Positions 58,330-64,000 of a stretch of 64,000 nt of DNA are shown here, one piece after another. The stretch is from contig CM037591.1 in the NCBI GenBank assembly GCA_021018995.1, positions 5,276,001 through 5,340,000 on the forward strand, in the 5' to 3' direction. Under the pieces are notes generated by a model. That model saw only the letters and a program-made list of their open reading frames with translations, was not told where the DNA came from and made no database searches. Source of the stretch: Chloranthus sessilifolius (Eukaryota; Streptophyta; Magnoliopsida; Chloranthales; Chloranthaceae). Within the stretch, counting starts at the first letter, position 1. Each line of letters begins with the position of its first letter. A program made the position numbers and the translations under genes.

Positions 58330-61300
58330 CAACCAAATATTAACCAAATTGAGGATCCTCTGCAGTTTTGGTAATTATTGGAACATAAACTAAGAATATA
58401 AAACACTCGTAAAGTTTATTTGAGATTATCATTCAACACAGAATGAGTGCCATATAGTAGCCAAGTACGAGTTTCCAACACCTGACTATATTTTCTTTAA
58501 ACCAATAGAGCAAGCGGAATATTGCAGCGCAAGAAAAAGATAATACTGTACGCCAAAGAATATACACAAATACGGCAGTAACAAACAAATATACGCTAGA
58601 AGCATGCCTATTGAAGTGATAAGATTGACTTCAATGGGTGGTCAATAGGTAACCTGCCTCAAACTGTTTATATGTTTACCTAATAAAAGAACAAAAAACA
58701 CATACAACTGACCTGGGCCTATTAGATGCTCTGATTCCATTTGCAATCATCTTAGGCCAACTGCCATGGAGTGTTTTGTGCATCTTCAAGCACAATGATC
58801 AAACTACTAATAAAAATAAATAAATAATGGTAATTATTAAAACTAGAAAAAATAATAGCTGTAAGCTAAATATTAAATTTTGATGTATCAATGAATCTTT
58901 TTTTTATGGATAAGCTGGGCTTGAGCCTGCGACCTTGAGGTTGCAATAAACAATCAAAAGTGAGCCTTGGTCACAACATATCATCTACAATGGGTAACAA
59001 AAATTAACCGTCTTAATTGTTGTAATCTAGTCATAGGCCATCTGATCAGGGGTCAAATCTAGTCATAGGCCATGTGCCACTCTACACAGTTTTGTGTCCC
59101 AAATTTCTAGAAATTTTAGCCAGCAAATCTGATGGATTTTTGCTGTGAAATTTTGTACAGTGTTGGAGAAAACTTGTCAAAATTTGACCCAGAGTTTTTA
59201 CGAATTTATTGGGGTGATTTTTGCACATAAAATTATAGGCCAACTGAGGCACAAAATTCTGGTGCAAACAGGGGGCAGATCTGCTACTTTCTACCCCGAA
59301 CTCCGTGCAGGTCAAACGATGGGGAGTAAATTTCTGAAAATCGACTGGGTGATTGGGAACCCAGTAATTTATTTAAATTAATTTTTTCCTAAGTCATTTT
59401 ACACAGATCAACACTCATCTCAGTGAGCTCTCTGTTTGATATTTAATGGGATACACTTAGTGGCCCATCATGCACCGAAAATTTTTCTGATTTGATCAGA
59501 GGTATTCCAGATCAGAGGCAGAACAATTATAGGTTTTATTAAGTCTAATTTTATCGATCTATCGGTACGATTGCCGTAGCAACTATCTTATTCGCATTAA
59601 TGCTAATTTCTAGCCTTATATCAATACCAATCGATCTAGCCACTTAGAGCCATCCGATCAAATCAAGTTTTTACAACACATCAATTTCAACTAATCATTT
59701 CAGAGAATGTAATCTCAAACTAACCTATTTTTAACCATTAGATTATTATTTCTACATATTTTGAGAGCAATTTCACTAAGATCTAGTGTTAGCAAGCAAC
59801 AAAAGTACTAACCACCATTTTGATCAATCACCATTCATTTTCCTCAAATCATGAAAAATTTTCCAACAATTTACAGAACATAACAGTGATGAGATATAAT
59901 CATATACATATTGCATTTTTAATTACCAATCTACTTAGATCATAGGCATGACATAGTATAGATCAAGCAAATTTCTGGTATTTCTAGCATATGCAATCAT
60001 TTAGCATTCATCAAATATAATCAAAACAGTGAGCATAATATTTCAAAATCTGAAATTTCATCATAAATCAAGTTAATCTAAACCATGCAAACACATGTAC
60101 TAATATTCCTACAATTTTTCCATCAAAATCAAACTATTTCAAGCCTAAGTCCATGAAATATGACTAAGTCAAAAGCAAAAGAGATCTAAAACCATTAATT
60201 TTTGGTCAAAGGTCAAGATAGAAAGAAGACTTTTTCAAAAGTTCTGGGATCACATGGTCATTTGATGGATAATCAAGGGTTGAGGAGTCATACTAAGCCA
60301 TCAAATGGCACATGCACTCAACTCTCGCCCATCTTACATCATTTCCATCAATTGATGGAATCATGACCATCCGATTTCTACTATATGTGATGAAATAGTT
60401 GTGTGTCATCATTTGAACAACACCCACAACTATTTTACACCATCAACTATACTAATCCTACCTCCTATTTCAAATTTTTTTCAAAAATCTCAAAGAAATG
60501 ATACAAAATAGCATTTTTGTGAAAGATCTTAGGCTAGCTTTGGATATAATCCAAGCCTTGCCATTCTATACCATTGGATCGCCATGCATGATCATCAAGA
60601 TCACATGCACGGTCATCCTAACACTCACATGCATTCCAGCTCTAATACCTTACAAAAATTTCAAAGAGAAGTAAAAAAACTTAACTAAAATCCCTACACT
60701 AAATCTTACAACACAAAAATAACTAAGTCTTTACCTTCAAAGCTCTTCAAGTTTGCTGGTTTGTGTGTGTTTGATGGGTGAAGAGGGCTTGGATGGGGAT
60801 GGTTTCAAACTATGTTAGACTAGAGAGGGTAGGGAATTCAATGGTGGGGACGGATTTTTGTTTCAATGGCTAGATAATTCAAGGTCTAAAGAGGAGCACT
60901 AATGGAGGTTTGAAGATAGAAGAAGCTAAGAGAGGGGATGATGGAGGTCGATTTTTGCAATGGAGAGGGTTAGGGCTATAAGCCCCTTTTGGAATACAAG
61001 CTTGATAAGTGTCAAGCCTACAAGCTTGTAGGGTTCCTAACCTAAGCTAATACAATCTGGGTCTGATGGTCGCTGCGATTTTGAATATCTTGTGCAAGAA
61101 TAGTGAAAGGTTATCTCGTCCATTTATAGCATCTAATTCAGTTATGAGGTCCAGCAGGAGTAGCAGGCTAGCAGCAATTGTTGCTGCTGCAGCCTAGGCG
61201 GTAGTTGTGTTTGGGACTTAGGGTGGTGGTGACCAAGTGAAGCAATCCGTCCCCTCCTCTGTTCTCTCTTCACCATATAACTGAATACAAAGAAGCAAAA

Positions 61301-62300
61301 ATCACAAAAAAATCTGTTACTTTTGAGTTCGAGTTTCTAATGATTTGAGGTTGTGCAATATAACCAAAAATCACAGAAAAATCTTTTCAAACTGGCATAC
61401 TCAAATCTTTTCTCTCACTCAAATTTCGGGCATGTTACCACCGCTATATCGATTTCAACAATGAAACAATTGCATGGATCATGGCCGTTGACACGTCGTT
61501 CTTACTTGAATTCTTACATGTTTATGCCGTCAACGATGGTGATGTACTCACTAGAGTTTCCTCTAAAATGTCGCGTTTGATCGATTACTCGGGACTAAAA
61601 ATCACAGAAAAACCCACAGATCTAAACAACCTCAAATCATTAGAAACTCGAACTTAAAACATTTGAAAAAGAAGGAAAGAAGAATGTATTCGTTACCTTG
61701 GGAAGTTTATTTTCAGCGTCGAAAACTGCTATGATCGTTCAATTATCGTCAAATTCTGTTAAATCAAGCATGAGAAACACAAATTCCGTTGAATCAGATG
61801 CAAAATCTATAAATAAATAAAAAAGGGAAAAAATCAGATAAAAACAGATCGCCAAAGAAAACTAACCTTATGGTGGAAAAATTAGGGCCACCGATTCACT
61901 TTGATTGAAGATCCAAATAAAGACGGCCAGATTTCGAGGCCAAAATCGAATCGAAACAAAATGTATGATTCCTAGTTTTTTAACCAAATTTACGGCCGAT
62001 TCAATTACTCTGAAGTTCCATTGTGCATATTTTGCTCAAATTTCATACCGCATTCCTGAAATAAGACCATGACAGATCAAACAAATTCCAGACCAAGCCT
62101 TGAGTTCTCAACACCAAAAATGCTCCAAAAATTTAAAAAACCCTAAGAGTTAAAACTCAGAATCTATGTTTCCTGCAACTCCCGAACGAGGCCTAAGAAA
62201 ATGCATAGGAAAGGCCGAAATCTCTGTCAGAGCACGTATCGAGGTGAAAAATGCTGAAATGCTCTTATCTGAGTCAAGAATAGAAGCAAAAAAATATGAG
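58330..62300. other. intergenic, no gene seen
   Basis: The upstream exons expected for the sulfurtransferase were not found here. The 59400-60700 stretch is anonymous AT-rich sequence; 60720-61000 is richer in GGTTTGTGTGTG and GGATGGGG words. No open frame has family features. Confidence 0.45.
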
Positions 62301-62460
62301 AGAGAGGCTAGGGTTTGTCGATCGAGAGAGAGAGGTTAGGGTTTGTCGAGATCGAGAAAGAGAGAGGCTACGGTTTGTCGATCGAGAGAGAGAGAGAGGT
62401 TAGGGTTTGTCAAGATCGAGCAAGAGAGAGAGAGAGAGAGGCTAGGGTTTCGATGAGAAG
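62300..62460. repeat. GAGAGA/TTAGGGTTTGTCGA tandem repeat
   Basis: Units of about 30-60 bases join a GA run to (G)CTAGGGTTTGTCGATCGAG or TTAGGGTTTGTCGAGATCGA. The TAGGGTTT word is telomere-like but is not arrayed head to tail, so this is not an interstitial telomere. Confidence 0.7.
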
Positions 62461-62589
62461 AAGACGGGTTGAGAGAGGCGTGCTTAGTGATAAAGAGTGA
62501 AATGAGAAAGCGCGGGGGGGGGGGGGGTTGGACCCGACAATATGGCACGTGAGCACATTATGATAGCACGTGATAGGATTTTATTTAAA

Positions 62590-62681
62590 CCACTGATTTA
62601 AATTTTTTTTTAACTATTTTAGGTAGTGGTAAATTGCACCACTATTTTAAGCAGTGGTTTTTTCCCCATTTTGACGTAGTG
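62590..62681. mobile_element. CACTA-like terminal segment
   Basis: Read on the minus strand it starts CACTACGTCAAAATGGGG and continues with alternating ACCACTGCTTAAAATAGTGG units, a CACTA-type terminus with subterminal repeats. The matching opposite end was not located. Confidence 0.45.
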
Positions 62682-62879
62682 GGGGCTCTTCCACTGCGTG
62701 AATTTTATTTTGAACAAGTAAAAAGATCATATAAAAATAAAAACAAGGCTATACACAGTAGGCAACCAAGCTCGCATGGTTGAGGAAAAACAAAAGAGGT
62801 GAGTTAGGGAAAAAAAAACCTCAAAAAGAATCCCACAATTACAAAATGCAATTACATTTAATTTACTCAAGTAAATCAC

Positions 62880-63135
62880 TCTATTTGCTGCAATTTCAAT
62901 TCTAGAATTCTTTCCCTATGAATGCGTGAAACAAGTATCATGCACAGCTTGAAAATTGTGCTCCATTTCCCCTAATTTTGCAATGTATCTCCATGGACAA
63001 ACAAAATTGTGAACAAGCCTTCTTTCCCTATGAATGAGTGAAACAAGTATCATGCACAGCTTGAAAATTGTGCTCCATTTCCCCTTAATTTTGCAATGTA
63101 TCTCCATGGACAAACAAAATTGTGAACAAGCCTAA
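62880..63135. repeat. imperfect direct duplication, offset about 114 bp
   Basis: GAAACAAGTATCATGCACAG, CTTGAAAATTGTGCTCCATT and GCAATGTATCTCCATGGACA occur at 62928-62999 and again at 63041-63114 with one or two differences. Confidence 0.9.
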
Positions 63136-63199
63136 ACATAGCATTTTGTAAATTCTCTTCAACCGAAACGAAGAAATAACCAAAATAATGTGATACCTG

Positions 63200-63380
63200 T
63201 CCGTAACACCTCAATCTCCGCCTTCATCTCGGACCAGTTGCTCAGCTAGCAGAAGATAAAATTATATTCATCGAGCTTCCTGTTGAAATTTCCCTCACCC
63301 CAGTCTAATCAAGGTTTACCTTTACATCTACCAGTGAAGTTTAGCTTTATCCTACCACTCTCAAGGTCACCCATGTATCA
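63200..63380 (-). pseudogene. possible LINE RNase H relic
   Basis: On the minus strand GRIKLNFTGRCKGKP is read near 63310-63355, similar to GWIKLNFNGCRKGN at 46.2 kb. The surrounding frame is broken, so the assignment is tentative. Confidence 0.35.
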
Positions 63381-64000
63381 CTAGGCCTGGGATCCAAATT
63401 ATCGTTTTGGCAAACCTCCCTCCAGTGCTCTCTCCCACAGTAGATACTTCTGAATTACATTGGAGTTCATAGTTTAAATGTGGTTCAAAATATTTAAATG
63501 AAGACAATATACGAAAATATTTTATCTAAAGTGTTTTATTTGTGTTCATGCCCTTTGATACTCTCTTCCCAAAATCAGCCGGTAAATTAATTAAATCAAA
63601 GTTCAATTAATGCCAAATTCTTTGAAATAAATATCAAACAAGTTTGATCTAGGGGCACACAGCAGCATGCATGCACGTGCTTGCACACACAGAAGGGAGA
63701 GGGGAGGGGGGGGGAGGCATCATAGAAGCGTTCCTATTTTCCACCTGGTTTCCCTTGTTTAAAAAATAAAATATTTCCCTTAATTGAAATCCATTAAGAA
63801 TTTGGAGCCCAAAATGAAAATAAGGTGTCCATAATTGTGTAAAAAATTTAATTTTATATCAAGATTGGCCTTATAGAAGGATTTAAGATAGAATACCCTA
63901 GAAGAAGTTGTGGCCTAGAGGAGTTAGAGCACGGAACACTACATACAAATTGCCTCTTCAAGAAACAAATAGATAAAGGAGACCATCCTACATTCTTCTT

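Noticed and set aside
62300-62460. Interstitial telomere repeat
   Set aside because: TAGGGTTT words are separated by GATCGAGAGA sequence, not arrayed head to tail.
62315-62548. Frames of Glu-Arg or Ser-Leu repeats
   Set aside because: They are translations of the GA/CT repeat.

Overview
The window is nuclear DNA of a flowering plant. It is AT-rich, long introns carry GT/GC–AG borders, and the protein relics are plant families (cytosolic FBPase, 2-oxoglutarate oxygenases, AP-2 mu, rhodanese-type sulfurtransferase). Most of the length is transposable-element debris. I cannot fix the species; the repeat landscape would fit a large woody-angiosperm genome.

One host gene is intact: a 12-exon, plus-strand cytosolic fructose-1,6-bisphosphatase at 34846-41514, coding for about 341 residues. 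Its promoter lies immediately upstream (G-box, TATA-like stretch, GA tracts). Introns 1, 9 and 11 have been enlarged by repeats.

The largest mobile element is a complete Mutator-like element (MULE), 22426-30632. It has near-perfect terminal inverted repeats and an A9 target duplication. On the plus strand it carries a decayed MURA-type transposase (MULE domain, SWIM finger, zinc knuckle). On the minus strand, convergent to it, is a three-exon gene joining a DUF1985-like N-terminus to a Ulp1/C48 SUMO-protease-like C-terminus. Four arrays of a 20-bp palindromic minisatellite sit in every non-coding compartment: both subterminal regions, the gap between the two genes, and an intron of the protease gene. 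A diverged end of a related MULE lies at about 6482-6781.

Region by region: 0-6 kb holds an unrecognised exon-like segment, MITEs and a copia LTR with its primer-binding site; 6.5-10 kb a MULE end and a copia 3' LTR with polypurine tract and non-coding interior; 10.8-11.6 kb a long-TIR element; 13.3-17.1 kb LINE relics and a 2OG-oxygenase pseudogene; 18.5-22.3 kb tandem repeats and foldback MITEs; 22.4-30.6 kb the MULE; 30.7-34 kb MITEs; 34.6-41.6 kb FBPase; 42-47 kb foldbacks, microsatellites and a TRIM nested in a LINE; 48.5-58.3 kb isolated host exon relics (AP-2 mu, GA2-oxidase, sulfurtransferase), an unrecognised candidate gene and LINE ends; 58.3-64 kb mainly anonymous AT-rich sequence, with simple repeats, a CACTA-like end, a local duplication and a possible LINE relic.

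Three small non-autonomous families recur: a GATGATGGAGATCATT foldback family (nine full or partial copies), a GGGACTATGCGCCCGGGTG TIR family (three copies, one in FBPase intron 1), and a TCTACAATGGGTGTCCAC family (two copies).
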